Positions 36,401-49,262 of a DNA stretch of 64,000 bases are shown one piece after another. The notes under the pieces are model-generated. The model did not search any database and was not told the DNA's origin. It worked only from the letters and a program-made list of their open reading frames with translations. Positions within the stretch are counted from its first letter, which is position 1. Every line of letters starts with the position of its first letter. A program made the position numbers and the translations under genes. Origin of the DNA: Enoplosus armatus (lineage: Eukaryota; Chordata; Actinopteri; Centrarchiformes; Enoplosidae); NCBI RefSeq assembly GCF_043641665.1, contig NC_092183.1, forward strand, positions 27,171,722-27,235,721, in the 5' to 3' direction.

Positions 36401-38611
36401 GAATTCTGACTGAAGTGGTTGGCCAATGGCAGACTTATTCCAACAGCCTACACCCGGTGAGTCTACACTAACCTCAACCAAAGTGCTTTTGTTGCCTGAA
36501 CTTAACCACAACCAGGACTCTGGTCTCTGGTGTCCAAGTCTTTTTTTTTTTTTGTACGTCCACCACCCACTCTAGCTGCTGGACATAATCCAGGCAACAT
36601 TTACATGAACTGCAAACAAATTCAGCGAAACAAATTAGTATAAAAAATTCATTTGGAGGATTTGGAGGAAAGATAAAGAACCGACACACCATTTATCACC
36701 TTGTAAACAAGATATTTACGTTGTATTTTACATAAACGGCAACAAAACACACCAAATAGTAAAACACTGACAAATTGTTGTGTTGTCTTTATTACGGGTG
36801 TAAGTGTCAGCTCAACTGAGAGTATAAAACATCTTGTGTTGAAATCACAGAGTGGACTTAAGGCTGTGCCGCTAATGAATGTAATGGATGTGGTGTGAGC
36901 TTCAACACGCTGCACTGTGGCCCAGATGCAACAAATCCAGAGACAGAAGGGTCTGACACACACCTTCAGACAGACGCAGAGACATTTACATCATGATTCT
37001 CACCTGTCAAGGCGCTTGGCGACATGATACCACAGTCAACTGGCAGGTGTTCATTTCTAAACCCGTTGGCAGGTATTGTAGATGTTCCACACCTGTCACC
37101 CTCTGCAAATCCTGATCTTTATGTCAAGTGTTTAACTGTGCTGATAGAGGCATCTTTACATTCACATCTTCACTCCCACAGTTTCGTTCCTTCATTCTCC
37201 GTGGCGGGCTTCTTCTCTCGTTCTCATTTTCGGAAAGGAAACCCTTTTACACGTTGAGCCCCCTCAAGTAATTGAAATGAGGGAGACTTTTATTGGAGTC
37301 CACAAAGTCCAGCTGAGCTCACAGTCCAGCAATAGTGCAGCAGTGTCACAGAACAGTGGCCTAATACCAGTGCTGTTCACGTGCCTGAGATGTCTGAGAG
37401 TATAGGGCCCTCTGCTGAAACACTGAATTTATTTACATAATGATTTACGGTACTGTACTGGATCCCCCCCCTTTTTCTCCCTCCCTCAGGAAACATGAAA
37501 CGTAATGTGATATCTGACCTTTTTGAAGAAATGAAATCTGTGGCTCATTTAATGCAAAGGCTGGTATTACTGTACACGCCGGCCAAAGATGAGGTTCGCA
37601 TGAGATTTGAGACCCCAATTCATTTTTTTTCTTTAAACGTAAACTATTTCTGAAGGCCCACAAATAGATATTCTATTAACAGTCAAACGGACATATGTGC
37701 TAAAGTTTTTTGTCGCATTTCAAGATGGCCGCTGGAAAGGCTGATTCGTGGATCAGAGCTGTTGTGCATCAGAACATCGCTTTGGAATACTGCATCATTA
37801 ATCATCCAATGGCAACTATAAGACACAGTATTTGACTGTTTTCCCTTTTTAAAGCTGTATTTGCAGTGTTTTTACATTGGTGAAATTAAATATTGAGTGG
37901 CAGTGCAAGGCCTGTCTGGTACTGTCAAATACATTTTATTGTTGCAGGATTTTACCAGATCAACACTTGTTTCTGATTCCAAGTCTTTAATTTTTAGGCT
38001 TGGTGGTCCCCAGGTGAATCCTGATGATTTTGGTGAGAAATTTGGTGTCACTGCAATCTTTCAATTTTAGTGGTGCATTTACTAAGACTGAAGATGTAAA
38101 TGAGAAGGCGGCTGTGTGCGACGCTACTCGAGACGGCCTGATGTTGTTCAGTTCAACTAAAATGATCGGTGACTGAATGGAAATGGAAACCAGTGTGGGA
38201 GATTTTTGTACATGGGTCATTTCTGTAAACGGATAAACTGCTTCATTATTGCTGCCTGCTTCAATCCCATTACACTGTTGCCGTGTTGTTGCATTACGAG
38301 CTATGCTCTCTGGTAAAGTCACTTCATAATGCCTCTCTTAATTTGTGTTTCTCTCCCTGCCGGCCTCTCTCTTACACTCTCGCCCCTTTATCGCCCGATA
38401 AAACAGTGCCACAGACTTGACACCTGCTTTTCCCAGATGTTAAGTTAAACAGGTGCTGAGCGTATTTGTGTTCATTTCCACTCCCTTCTGCCTCATTTGG
38501 TGCCTTTGAACAGGAATGCCTTAAAATACATGTTGCAGGAGCCCAAATGTGCTTTTTCTGTTCCATTTTTACCAGCGCAAAAAACTTGAAAACGGATAAA
38601 AGGGCAAACTA
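36401..38611. other. non-coding, nothing firm
   Basis: It contains a pyrimidine run at 36540 with flanking repeat-like text (aaccaaagtgcttttgttgcc). Short frames occur without motifs. Confidence 0.4.
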
Positions 38612-39110
38612 CAGTGACCAGACGTCCAGGTTTGTCTGGGATTGTCCCGGTTTCAAGCCGGGTGTCCCGAGTCCCGACAGATATCTGTAAAACACTAAAA
38701 TGTCCCGGTTTTCAACATTCACTACCAAATTGTCCAGGTTTTCACGACAATTAAAATAATAATTACAATGGTATACTTTGTTTTCAGTTTGTAGACGTTC
38801 ATCATGTTCTGTTCCACCCGTTATTACCTGAAGACACAAAAATTGCACCACGCGTCTCAATTCAACACCGATTTGTCTGTATGTGTGTCGATCAAAGTGT
38901 TGTTGTCGAGGCTGTGAGGCTAGGCTATGAGTCATATGTCACTTGCGGTTCTTTCCTGTCAGTATGCTAACGGATAGCTGTCATGCTGAGGAGAAAGTTG
39001 GCCTTTTCTAAAGAGCTCTAGGAGGCTTATTCTTCCTTCTTAAGTACCCGGCAACGAAAACGCTGCATTTGTAGTATTGAAAGTTGCGCTCGGCAGGTGT
39101 TCAAAGCGCT
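38612..39110 (+). mobile_element. hAT-type element, 5' end remnant
   Basis: It starts cagtgaccagacgtccaggt, a start typical of one hAT group, and has further copies of a tgtcccggttt motif nearby. An ATG at about 38979 begins MLRRKLAFSKEL, like the N-terminus of ZNF862/EPM2AIP1-type hAT transposases, but stops follow quickly. The rest of the transposase is absent. Confidence 0.5.
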
Positions 39111-39155
39111 GAAATAATTGTCCCTGATCCTGATGAAAATGCCTATGGTGCGTGC

Positions 39156-39186
<31 letters not shown>
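39156..39186. repeat. TAA microsatellite
   Basis: About ten ataat/taa units. Confidence 0.95.
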
Positions 39187-39191
<5 letters not shown>

Positions 39192-39249
39192 GCTGCAAAC
39201 CTTCAGTAAATATCTCCTTTAGTGGTGTTGTGACTTAGGTCTGAAATGT

Positions 39250-39359
39250 ACAGCCTCGTGCTATCCAGTGTTCTTTGCTATGGAAGATTTACCGGTACTG
39301 TACAATTTCCTCCCGGGGATCAATAAAGTATTTCTGATTCTGATTCTGATTCTGATTTA
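39250..39359 (+). mobile_element. Rex1-like LINE 3' tail
   Basis: The phrase cccggggatcaataaagtat is followed by tttctgattctgattctga units, the typical 3' end with its tandem tail. The same tail, reversed, is at 54761-54810. Confidence 0.75.
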
Positions 39360-42300
39360 AAATAACTGATGCCTGGACAGTTGATTGATTTTTCACTTTT
39401 CTTTCAGCTGAAGGGATTGGTTGAGGTTGTCTAAACCGAGTGGTAAATGCTTAAGTGTTAGCATGTTGTCATAGTGTTTGCCGATGCTAACTCAGTGCGG
39501 AACTTACCTAGACTCTTGTCAGCTGGTCTCAGTGAAATGCCTACCTACTGTACCCCCACATCTGTGGGTACGGTACTCTTCCTCTCTCCTCGCTCTGCAG
39601 CTCCCACAATGCCTGTGCACTTCTCTGGATCATTTAATATCACATCTCCAAAAATGTGATTAGATTAGATGTTTGGTTATCATCATGCTGGAGTGGCCCG
39701 TGGAGCTCGTGATAGTGGCCTGATCCCCCTGAGGGCTATCTACCCGCAACGCGGCTCAGGCGCATTGTGCCGGCATGCTTCAGTGATAATCGTCCTCGGG
39801 CCAATGAAAGCCTTCGCCGGGCCTGTGTGAGGCAGCAACAATTGCGTTGCTGTGAAACTTGCTCTACACACTTCAAACAGAATGCCAAGACTGCAACGCC
39901 GGAGCAGATAAGATGAAGGGGAGATCAAAATCCTCTTCTTTTGCCTTATCAGACGGCTACTGGCTGCTGGAGTGATTGTAGCTGCGTGTTGGAGGCTGAC
40001 CCTCATATAGCTAAAACTTATTTTCAATCATGTGAAGCTGTGAAGCTTTGAGATTAGAAGACGGCATTAAATTCCACATTTCCTTCGGTCCTATCAGAGA
40101 AAAATCACGTCCAAAGTGTAATTTCTTAACGCAGCCTAATGACTACTGCCACATGTTCCAGGACCTCACACTGACACTTACAGCCGTGGTTTAATGTGCA
40201 GCGGCAGCACAGTTAACATATTCCTGTAGTGTTTATACCTTGTTTCTTGAGTGCTGCAACCTCATCAGGAGAGCCACTGATCTGTGTTGTTGTTTTGTTT
40301 AGGGGGGAGAAAAGACAGAGCCTGGCCCCCTGCGGTTTCCCGGTGCTGCAGTGATTATTCTGTTGTTTGAGGAATATTTGGCCTGACACTTTGTATTTCC
40401 CTTCGCAAGCCAGAGAGATTGGAACAAAAGCAAACATTGTGGCTCGCCACGTGGCAAGCTTGCTTTGGATATATGTCTATGTATATGTCTTTGGTTTTTC
40501 ACTGTTTGATCATTGGCGGGCTTCCCTTTGACATGGTATTGTGTTTGCATGTTTTTTTTTCTCCGTGCCATGTGCAGTTGTGCAGAAAATGCTCTGGAAA
40601 TATCAGCATTATTCTTACAGCAGCTGCAGAGCTAAATGTTTCCTTATTCTATGTCTGTACATGAAAGCACAATGCCTATATAAAGTTAGTTTAAGTAGCA
40701 GGCTGACAAATAAACGCAAGTCCCTGCATGATGCACAGGAAACATGTTACAAGTGTTACAATCAAATGTAAACCTCCAAAGGGTCTTATGGTATCACTAG
40801 GGGCCCTCCTGAATGGCCCTAAATGTCCCTCGCTAATAGGCAGAGTAGGGGGGGGGGGGGGGGGGTGTCAATTAAAGAGACTTAAATGAGTGAACAAATA
40901 TTTTATTGTCACGTGTATAATTAGACCCCATCGTGACGCCATCATATTTTAAGGGGGTAGTGAAGCCTTTAGTATAGGATACCCCCTGATGGAGTCTAGA
41001 CACTGGTAGTGATGTGAAGGGATGGCTGAAGAACTGGATGTGATGAGGAGCAAAGCGAGAGGAGAACAGATGTAAGTTTTGGCAGCAACAATATGATTGG
41101 CTGATGGAGATCGTGGCAAAATCTTGGTTGGATAGTGAGAGAGTAAACGCCCACGATCAGCTGAGGAACAGGACTGAACTAGCTCTGAGTTTACTTTAAA
41201 TAAATACGTATTGCTCTTGTATTCCTCGCAAAGCAGCGGCTCAAAGAGTTGTTTGCTGTAGCGTGAAACCACACCAAATCGACCAGGGCTGAAAATCTTG
41301 AGGATTACTACTTTAATGCATGTCCACCAGGCTCCTCATTCTGGCTGAAATGTTTGTTGCTTTGAGGGGAAACGGCGCTGGATTTGTACCTATGATGAAT
41401 TCAATGTTTGTCTCTACAAAAAATCGTCTCCAGAAAATCAAGGCTCTTGGAGAAGCAAGAAAGACTAGTGGAGCAGAGAGGTGTGTTGTGTATTGAGAGG
41501 AGAGCCTTGGAGAGAGCCAGATGTCTGTCTCATAATTAATTCATTGGAGAGGAAGGACCAAACAGTCTGTGAGGATTATGTGACAAGCTGAGGTGACCTG
41601 TGTCCTGTCCTGGGCTCTGTTGTGGTGACCTGTCCATTATACAGAACGGTACGTGAAGTGATCTAGCCCTCCAAAGATAAATAATCAGGTAAATGGCTGC
41701 TCCAATTTAAATGCTTGTTCAGTTGTAGAAGTTTGTTCTCAGAAGGCTCAGCGTACAAATGGAAATAAAGAGCTTTTACTCAGTGACTTTGAAGACAAGA
41801 ATCCTCACAGTCAGAAGTGCCTCTGTCAGGGTCCAGTGTTGAGACCGTTCTAAGTCCACCGAGGTGAGCCTCTCCTGTTCAGCACTGCAACCTGACACGC
41901 TTACAGGGGAGCCAATCAAGAGCATGCCCAGCTGTGATGGATTTACAAGAGTCGGTCCGAAATGGCCGGGAGGAAAGGATGAAAGTTTGAAAAGCTGTGT
42001 GACTTTTAAATTTAACCCCGGTGTAAAATATTTATGAAACACGAGCGTTATAATTCATACGGGAGGGTACTCACGCCAGCTGTAAATAAACATTCTGTAG
42101 CTCTGCTCTGCCGACCTAAACTCTGAGTCTGAGCTACTGCTTTGATTTTTTTCTGTACATTTTGGGACTGACCAACCAACAGAGTGATTTGTCTATGCTA
42201 GTTTAAGTGCATACCACTGCTGGCCTCTAGATGCCGGCTCCATTTAATCTTTAACTGCGCTGAATTCCATTCAGATTGCTGTTTTTTTTGCCCATGAAAA

Positions 42301-42511
42301 CAAGCTAAGGCCTCAGTTGCTCATTTTGCCTCGTTTAATGTGTGTTAATCTTGGGGATCGAGGAGCTGTGACACATGGAGGAAACATGAAAAGGTTAGAA
42401 GCACAGTAAACATGTGCGTACATGTAAAATGTAAAACCAAGACTATATTTTTCGGCTATTAGTTGTGCACGTACACATGCATCCTGTTGCAGGTTGATAT
42501 GATGGCGGGGG
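39360..42511. other. non-coding, nothing firm
   Basis: No gene or named repeat. It holds a perfect run of 18 G at 40848-40865. Confidence 0.4.
40848..40865. repeat. 18-base G run
   Basis: Uninterrupted guanines, with G-quadruplex potential. Assembly length errors are common at such runs. Confidence 0.9.
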
Positions 42512-42778
42512 GGCATCCAAAAGAGGGAATATTTGCTCACAGCAGGATAAAATCATGCCGCCATCCGAAGAGGGAAAAAGTCCACCCACATGCTTTTATT
42601 CTGTCCTTGGTTGTATTTATCAAGAGCGTCAGAGTAGGAAATCGCTCCTAACTCTCGGAGTGACGCATTTTTGGCCCTACTTTTTTAGGAATAAAAGCAT
42701 TTTATGGAAATCACTCCCATCTCTGCTGATAGGCCGCTAGAGGTGTCCTAACCTATTGGGGGCTGCCAGGAGATGGTA
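42512..42778 (+). repeat. dispersed repeat family R5, copy 1
   Basis: This block recurs at 44299-44594 in the same orientation. Shared pieces include cacagcaggataaaatcatg, ccgccatccgaagagg, ccacccacatgcttttattc and tctcagagtaggaaatc-type text. It has no coding capacity. Confidence 0.85.
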
Positions 42779-44298
42779 TTCAGAAACCGATGTCCTCACA
42801 ACGTTCATTGGATTTGTTGACAATAAGAAATATACATGTGTGGAGCGTGTCCTCTGGAGAGTAATAAGGCTTCACCTGGAAATGTCACTTGAAAGAGAAA
42901 CAAAAAAAGACCACAAAGGCCGTCCTACTGCCCGAAAATACTTATTGGAGTACCAAATGTGTATCAATCGGTGGCTTAAAATAGTCCCCAACAAATGTGT
43001 TATTTACTCCTCTTTGACAAGCTGTGCAAACTACAGTTCCCAGCTGTTTTTAGGAAATAATGAAACTACATATTTGTGAGCCGTCTTTTAGTTATTTTTA
43101 ATTATATTATTGATGGGCTTGGGGCTGAGTGCCAAAGATGGCGGGGAAGGAAGCAGAAAAGTATCGTGAGGCGGACTAACACATTGTTGGTTTGTGAACA
43201 AACAAGGTTTTTCTTTTTTCTTTTGTATTTTTTACTTTATTTATGAAAAAAGTTTGGCTTTACTACGAGGATGTAGCATGAGAAGACTAAAGTCATCACC
43301 AGTTACACAGAAATGAGCAGGCAAGAACTACCAGGATGCAGCCAGACATTACACCAGGCGTGAAGTGAGTCATTCAGTATTTCTTTACTCGGATCAAAAT
43401 AAACTCAGTCAGTGTGACCGTGTTGAAGCAATTAACAGGAGTGTTTTGTAATGATAATAAAAGAAGCATTTATAATTCATGCGTCAGATTGCGTGATTGA
43501 AATGAAAAATGGGAAACTGCATTACTCTTATATCAGCATTACATTGCTATGATTATCTTAGAGTTCATGTAAAATGTAGGATTATTAGATCAGAGGCAAG
43601 CTGCAGGCCATGTAAATGATATTTCTAACTAGCTGCGAAGACTTCTGCTTTGACTGAAAGTTCTGTGCAAGTTTGGAAACAACAAACTTCTGCAACACCT
43701 GAATTATTGAAGGTAATACCTCCTTTATTTCTCAGCCTCTTTTTTTTTTTCTATTCTTGTCGAAGCGAGCCGAGTGGAAAAACTTTTACAATGAAAGCAC
43801 TTTTATGTCTCTGAAGAACAGCTTTGCAGTATCCACTAACAGCGGCACTGGAACCAAAACACAGACAGATGAGGAACCCAAAAGTAGAATTACCTCCGAG
43901 CTGCTCTGAAGGCTTCCCTCATCCCTGCTGCTCTGAAGCATTCCTCATATATCCATCACCTGACATGCAGGAAAATATCTCCCCTAACTAAACTGAGCGC
44001 ACTCCCTCCTCCTCCACGTGTTCATGTTTCACAGTAAATGCCCCGCGGCTGTGATGTATTGAAGGGGGGGGGGTGTGTGAGTGTGGATGATATGCAACAT
44101 CAAACCAGCCTTACAAAGACGGGCAAAGTTGCACTCTGATCCTCTGTCAGGCTTTCTTCTGGTATGGTAAAGCGATCACAGGGGGAAGAGCTTTAGGAGC
44201 TGCTACATGACATATTGTTTGTCTTCATTGGGGCTTTGCAGTGTCTGAGAAGAGGGAACTCTCATATGTTGGCCATTTAGCTGTTGGAAGCAATGGGT
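42779..44298. other. non-coding between the two R5 copies
   Basis: No gene is recognised. Short g runs lie near 44065. Confidence 0.4.
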
Positions 44299-44594
44299 GG
44301 CATCCAAAGGAGGGAATACTTGTTCACAGCAGGATAAAATCATGCCGCCATCCGAAGAGGAAGAAATCCACCCACATGCTTTTATTCTGTCCTGGGCCGT
44401 ATTTATCAAGTGTCTCAGAGTAGGAAATCACCCCCAACTCCCAGCCAAAAATTCAGAGTGATGCATTTTTGGTCCTACTTTTAGGACTAGGAATAAAAGC
44501 ATTTTTATCAGCTTCCTTTACTCAGGAAATCACTCACATCTCTGCTGAGACCCCTAGAGGTGTCCTGACCTGTTGGGAGCTGCCAGGAGGTGCC
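44299..44594 (+). repeat. dispersed repeat family R5, copy 2
   Basis: Matches 42512-42778 but carries extra segments, for example ccagccaaaaattc and a cagcttcctttactcagg stretch, that copy 1 lacks. Confidence 0.85.
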
Positions 44595-45860
44595 GTTCGG
44601 GAAGAGAGAGGCTGCGAGAGGAGAGATGTTTTGGGCGCTTGATGAGCCTCTTAAAATTTTGTAAAAAACAGAATCATTTTCGAGACTGGCCCCGTTTACA
44701 ATTGCCATTTGAAGTTTCTTGTATCTGGTTAAAATCCAGATGAGATTTAAGACCCTTTCATTTACATTTAGCCACATGTATGCGTCTGTGATATAGTGTT
44801 ATAGTGCATTTCCCAAGACTGGGAACATAACAATGGGCGTATAGTTGAACTGGACAGTGGAAGAGAAGATAAGGCTACAGTCAAACAAAGTTTTCAATGC
44901 TGTGTACAAGATGCTACACTAATATAGCTCATAGGATCATTTCACACATGGCCGCCTATTTGTTAAGCCCTGTGAGTGGCTTGCCAATGTTTACTTACAG
45001 TCTAAATGGCTTATTTGTGTCGTAAAACTGCAACGTCACGATGTCTTCTAGGACTAGTCCTGTTCCTTGCTGAAAGTCAAGTCTTGATTTGTGTCTACTG
45101 CCAAATATCACAAAATCATTTGCCTCAAGGGGCTTTACAATCTGTACAGCATACGACACCCTCTGTCCTTAGACCCTTAGTGCCCTTATGCAAAGTGGCC
45201 TGTGCTGTGTATCACATCATGGCGGTCATTCAGCTGCAGGTCCATTCATCCAACAGAAGTCAGTGTGGGAAGCTTTATAATGTGAGCAGCACGATTCCAA
45301 GATGCTTGATAAATATGGGTCCTGATGTTCAGTGTATTCTCTTTATTTCCCTTTCCTCCAACTTTTCCTTTATTTCCCAGAATCCCTCTACCAAAACCCA
45401 CAGAGACCTCATCTTGACTAGTTGCATCACAGTCACAGTTCTTACTTTAGAGTGACCCTGCTCCCCAATGCTCCCTCTAAGCCCTCTGCACTGCGCCTCG
45501 ATCTTTGCAATTCCTAGCGAGTGAAACTTGAGGGCGAGACGCTGTTCAGCCACCCAAAACGGAGTCAACCAAAGTGCAGGCTTAAACGCGAGGGCTGGCC
45601 CAGAGGGCGCCGCGAGTCAAGTCACCAGCCAGAGAGAGCAAGACGGCGAGCAGCAAAGGGAGAATATTATACAGCACATTAGAGTCTGAGCTATAATTTG
45701 CCATAAGTGGATGTCAAGTAATGAACTGTAGGTGCTGTATGATGAATCCAGTTGGTATTTAATGCGTAGATTTGACATGACAAGTGCATTGCTGAAAATG
45801 ACTGAAATGGTACTGAAATACTGTGTTGGACAGGGGGAACTTTTTCATAGTTCTAAGAAC
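44595..45860. other. non-coding, one repeat-like patch
   Basis: The text at about 45095-45200 (gccaaatatcacaaaatcat, ggggctttacaatctgtaca) looks like a common fish repeat. The open frame over it is treated as chance. Confidence 0.4.
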
Positions 45861-46218
45861 AGTTGGTGGCTGGCGGCAGTATAGGTCATAAACCCCGCCT
45901 CCTCCATGTTAGCGGATGGGACATAGGCCAAGAGAGATGGTTTCTGTCATTTTAGGTAGTTCTTATCACGCTGAAGTTTGTTCAAGTGGTCATTTTTCAG
46001 ATAAGTTTGGTTTTAATTAGTTATTTGATGCTATAAAAACGGGGTGAGACGTCATGATTGAAAGCTGTGATTGACTGTGGTGTGATCGCGATTGGGTGGG
46101 GCGGGTGTGTGGGCAGGACCTCGATACCGCAGCTCCGTCCGGGATATTTAGGCTTAATTTTTGTACAGTGGGAGGAAGTGGAGACGCGTCGTCCATCTTC
46201 ATATACAGTCTGTGTTCA
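45861..46218. repeat. dispersed teleost-type repeat
   Basis: The block contains cataaaccccgcctcctcca, gcggatgggacataggcc, ataaaaacggggtgagacgt and gtccatcttcatatacagtc. I recognise this text as a widespread fish repeat but cannot name it. Complementary agttctaagaac and gttcttagaac motifs lie just outside it (about 45849 and 46245), which suggests that it sits inside another repeat. Confidence 0.5.
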
Positions 46219-48649
46219 CACTGTAAGAACTGGGAACGATTGTAGTTCTTAGAACGCTGTTTTGAGGGACTTTTTAGCTTCTACTTCAGAGTAGGTACGC
46301 TCCCAGCACAAGAGGAACCTTGAGTGACGCAAGTGTACGGTGGTCAAACACGAGCCAATGCAGCCCCGGCAACCGCCATCTTTAAAAATCTGTGTAACAG
46401 CTCGTAACGGTAGCCTTTAAAAAATGTACCAAAACACGGACAAAGGGACTGACCGTGAAGCCCAGGCTTAACTGAGCGTATATGCGTTGGGGGAAGTGCA
46501 ATGCGATTTTGACTCATCAAAGCGAATTATAAAAATCTTCTGTGTGACGTTGCGAGTGCTGTTGCTATACCAACTGCTGACTGGCCTACGTCACTTATAT
46601 TGGCAGAAGAAAGAAAAAAAGCCCTTGAAGGTATGTAGTTCTCGGTGGAGCTCCCCATTAGGCACATCCTCCCAGTGAGACCTCGAAAATGCCTAATGTT
46701 AGTCCATCTCGCAATACTATCCTACTCAAGCCCACTGGTTCCTAATGAAGAAATCTTAAAAGTGTGGTCATTTTTAAGTTTCATCTGTTTCATTCATAGT
46801 TTCATTTTTAAAAGGGATCAGTAAATTTCCCTAACACTGTAGCGTTTAGAAAATGTTCCTCGAACAGGAAAAAATTGTTTTGTTTTTGTTGGACTATTTT
46901 TAGCTGCGGATTAATCCACATTTATTCCTCTAGTGAGTATTTACGGGCAGCAGGTCAGTGTATGTGGGACTGAGTCAAAATAAACTACAATGTGTGTTCA
47001 TGGTAATGCAGGAACATGCCACCCAGTGCAACACTGATGTGTTTTTAATAGTTTCTTTAATAGTTTAGTTAACAATGGAGCTCCTTGGCACAGAGGAATA
47101 GGATATATCATGCTTTGGATACTCGATACTAGCAAACATTCACTGTTGACTAAAAATATAGATCACCAGACTTATCCTTCTTTGAAGTAAAGCGATTAAG
47201 CAATGCTAAAATACTCCATTACAAGTAAACACCCTGCATTCAGACATTTCTGAAGTACCAATACTTTAGTCTTATCAGCTACATGTACTAGTTGCATTTA
47301 TCAATATATTTATATATCCTCTCGCATGGGTCAAAGGCCACAGTATTGTCTCCCACAGTGAGTGCGGATGGTGAATATACAGTGCAATAAGACATCAGCT
47401 ATAACTCTATTTCCTCCTCTGTGACTCTCCAGTTGCAGGACATACTGGGCCCAATATGAGGCAACGACACAGTAGGTTAATACATTTTGCATCAAGCCGC
47501 CAGGAGTCAGTTTCTTATCAGTCCCTCCATCTTGGCTCAAGGGGCAGAGTTGCATATGAGAAGCCTTTGCCTTACAATCTCCCAACTTTGATCCAATACT
47601 GTCACTGAAATTCTTATTGCCATTTGGACCTGATAGTGACAGTCCTGCAAAATTGATAAGAGACCCCTGGTGTAAGGAAGATATCATGGGGTGCCACTGC
47701 TGTATTGATGCATTCATTCATCATTTATATTTGAAGCTATGGTCAGCAAGACTTTCAAGATTGGATCAATTGTAGATTATTTTCAGTTGGAGTATAAATT
47801 AGTAGAGTAGTAAATCAATATCTGCACCATATCTACAATGAACTATTTGGTGCACCTAGTAATGACGGTTTAACTGAAACCTACAAGGATCCCTTTTTAC
47901 TGGTTAAAATAATGAATGTATATATGAATGTATATATATATATTTTTCCTATGAAAATATCCATTTTCAAAGCTATTTCCTCTATAGAATGGTGCACTGT
48001 GTAAAGCATTAATTAAAGAGACAAATGACAGTGGGTGAAGATAACAGAGGAGGTAAGGACACACACAGTTAGAGTGACATTTTGAGTAATCATGATCCTT
48101 TATGTTCCAGAGCGTGATGGATTTAGTTCCCATGTAGAAACAGAAATGATGATGGTGCCGCATGTTCATGCTCTACCTCAGTGAGGGAGGAAGTAAGCAT
48201 GGACTGCTGTTCATTTGTCTTGAATAAAGGGCACTAGATAATGACAACATTTAGATTTTTTGGTTAACTATTCCTTTAACATAATCTAAAGGTTTGATTA
48301 GTTAAAACTGTTGTGAAAAGTCAAGCACCAACAGTCTCTTTGGTACAGAGTGAGATGCATATTGATGATGGGTTTTTTTATTATCAAAAGTATTCTTGTC
48401 AGTGTAATTTGCTGCTAAAATTGCTGTCTTGTTCAAATGACATTCATGTGCTACGGATTTACTTTGGAAATTTCATGTAGTAAAAAGCTTAATTGTTTCC
48501 TGGTTTATGTTCACTGGCATTTTTTTCAATCCAGGAAGTAGGTAAAATGTATTCTGGATCAGAAAGTGCTTCATAATAAAAGTGTTGAACAACCTCAGAC
48601 GAAGTGCTGATGTAGGCAAAGTCTACTTATAGGTACAATAGATCAATCA
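46219..48649. other. non-coding with small repeat fragments
   Basis: A short R1 piece is at 47200-47262 (aatactccattacaagtaaa). A minus-strand open frame of 128 codons at 47331-47717 shows no motif. A tatg/ta repeat is at 47915-47943. Confidence 0.45.
47200..47262 (+). repeat. MITE-like repeat family R1, fragment
   Basis: Matches the R1 phrase aaaatactccattacaagta...cctgcattcagaca. Confidence 0.6.
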
Positions 48650-49262
48650 CACTGTGCTGATAGATAGGTTGAAACATGTAGTTGGTAGTCTCTGGAAAGG
48701 TTCCATACCTATTTAACAGGGAGACTGTTTTTTGTAGGTATTGATGACCATGTTTCAAAAATCCATTACATTTCCATATGGTGTTCCACAGGGTTCAGTA
48801 CTTGGTCCACTTCTTTTTTCATTATAAATGCTTCCACTTTCCAAATTATACAACAACCTGGTTTAAATTTTCATAGCTACTTGGATGACACACAACCGCA
48901 CATATCGGTTAGAGCCTGATGATCCCAACAGTTTAAGCTGCCAACAGAATGCTTTAAAAATATTACAGATCGGATGCATAACAAATTTGAAATTAAATGA
49001 GGACAAAACGCAAAATTTTAGTTTGTTGCTGGTGATTCTAAAAGAGGGAAAATTCTAAGTGGACTCAATCTAAGGCAAAAAACTTTAGTAAGCATATTGG
49101 CCACATCAGTAAGATTGCATTTTAACACAGAAATAACAGAAATAGAATACTGCAGAGGTCGGACCCTATCTTGCTCTTCCTGATGCAAAATGAATCATTA
49201 ATGCGTTGGTGTTTTCTTTTCTGGACTATCGCAATGCTCCTTCAACAGGTTTACCCATTTTA
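48650..49262 (+). pseudogene. L2-like LINE reverse transcriptase fragment
   Basis: The plus strand gives SYLTGRLFFVGID, then YGVPQGSVLGPLLFSL, the reverse transcriptase box just before the active site. A degraded YADD region (ATWMTHNRTY type) and LKLNEDKTQ follow. A later trace of LDYRNAPSTGLP is near 49225. Frameshifts and stops are frequent. It is a different copy from those at 9.6 and 18.5 kb. Confidence 0.75.

Noticed and set aside
45006..45455. Plus-strand open frame of 149 codons
   Set aside because: Part of it lies over a repeat-like patch, and I see no domain, splice structure or coding pattern.
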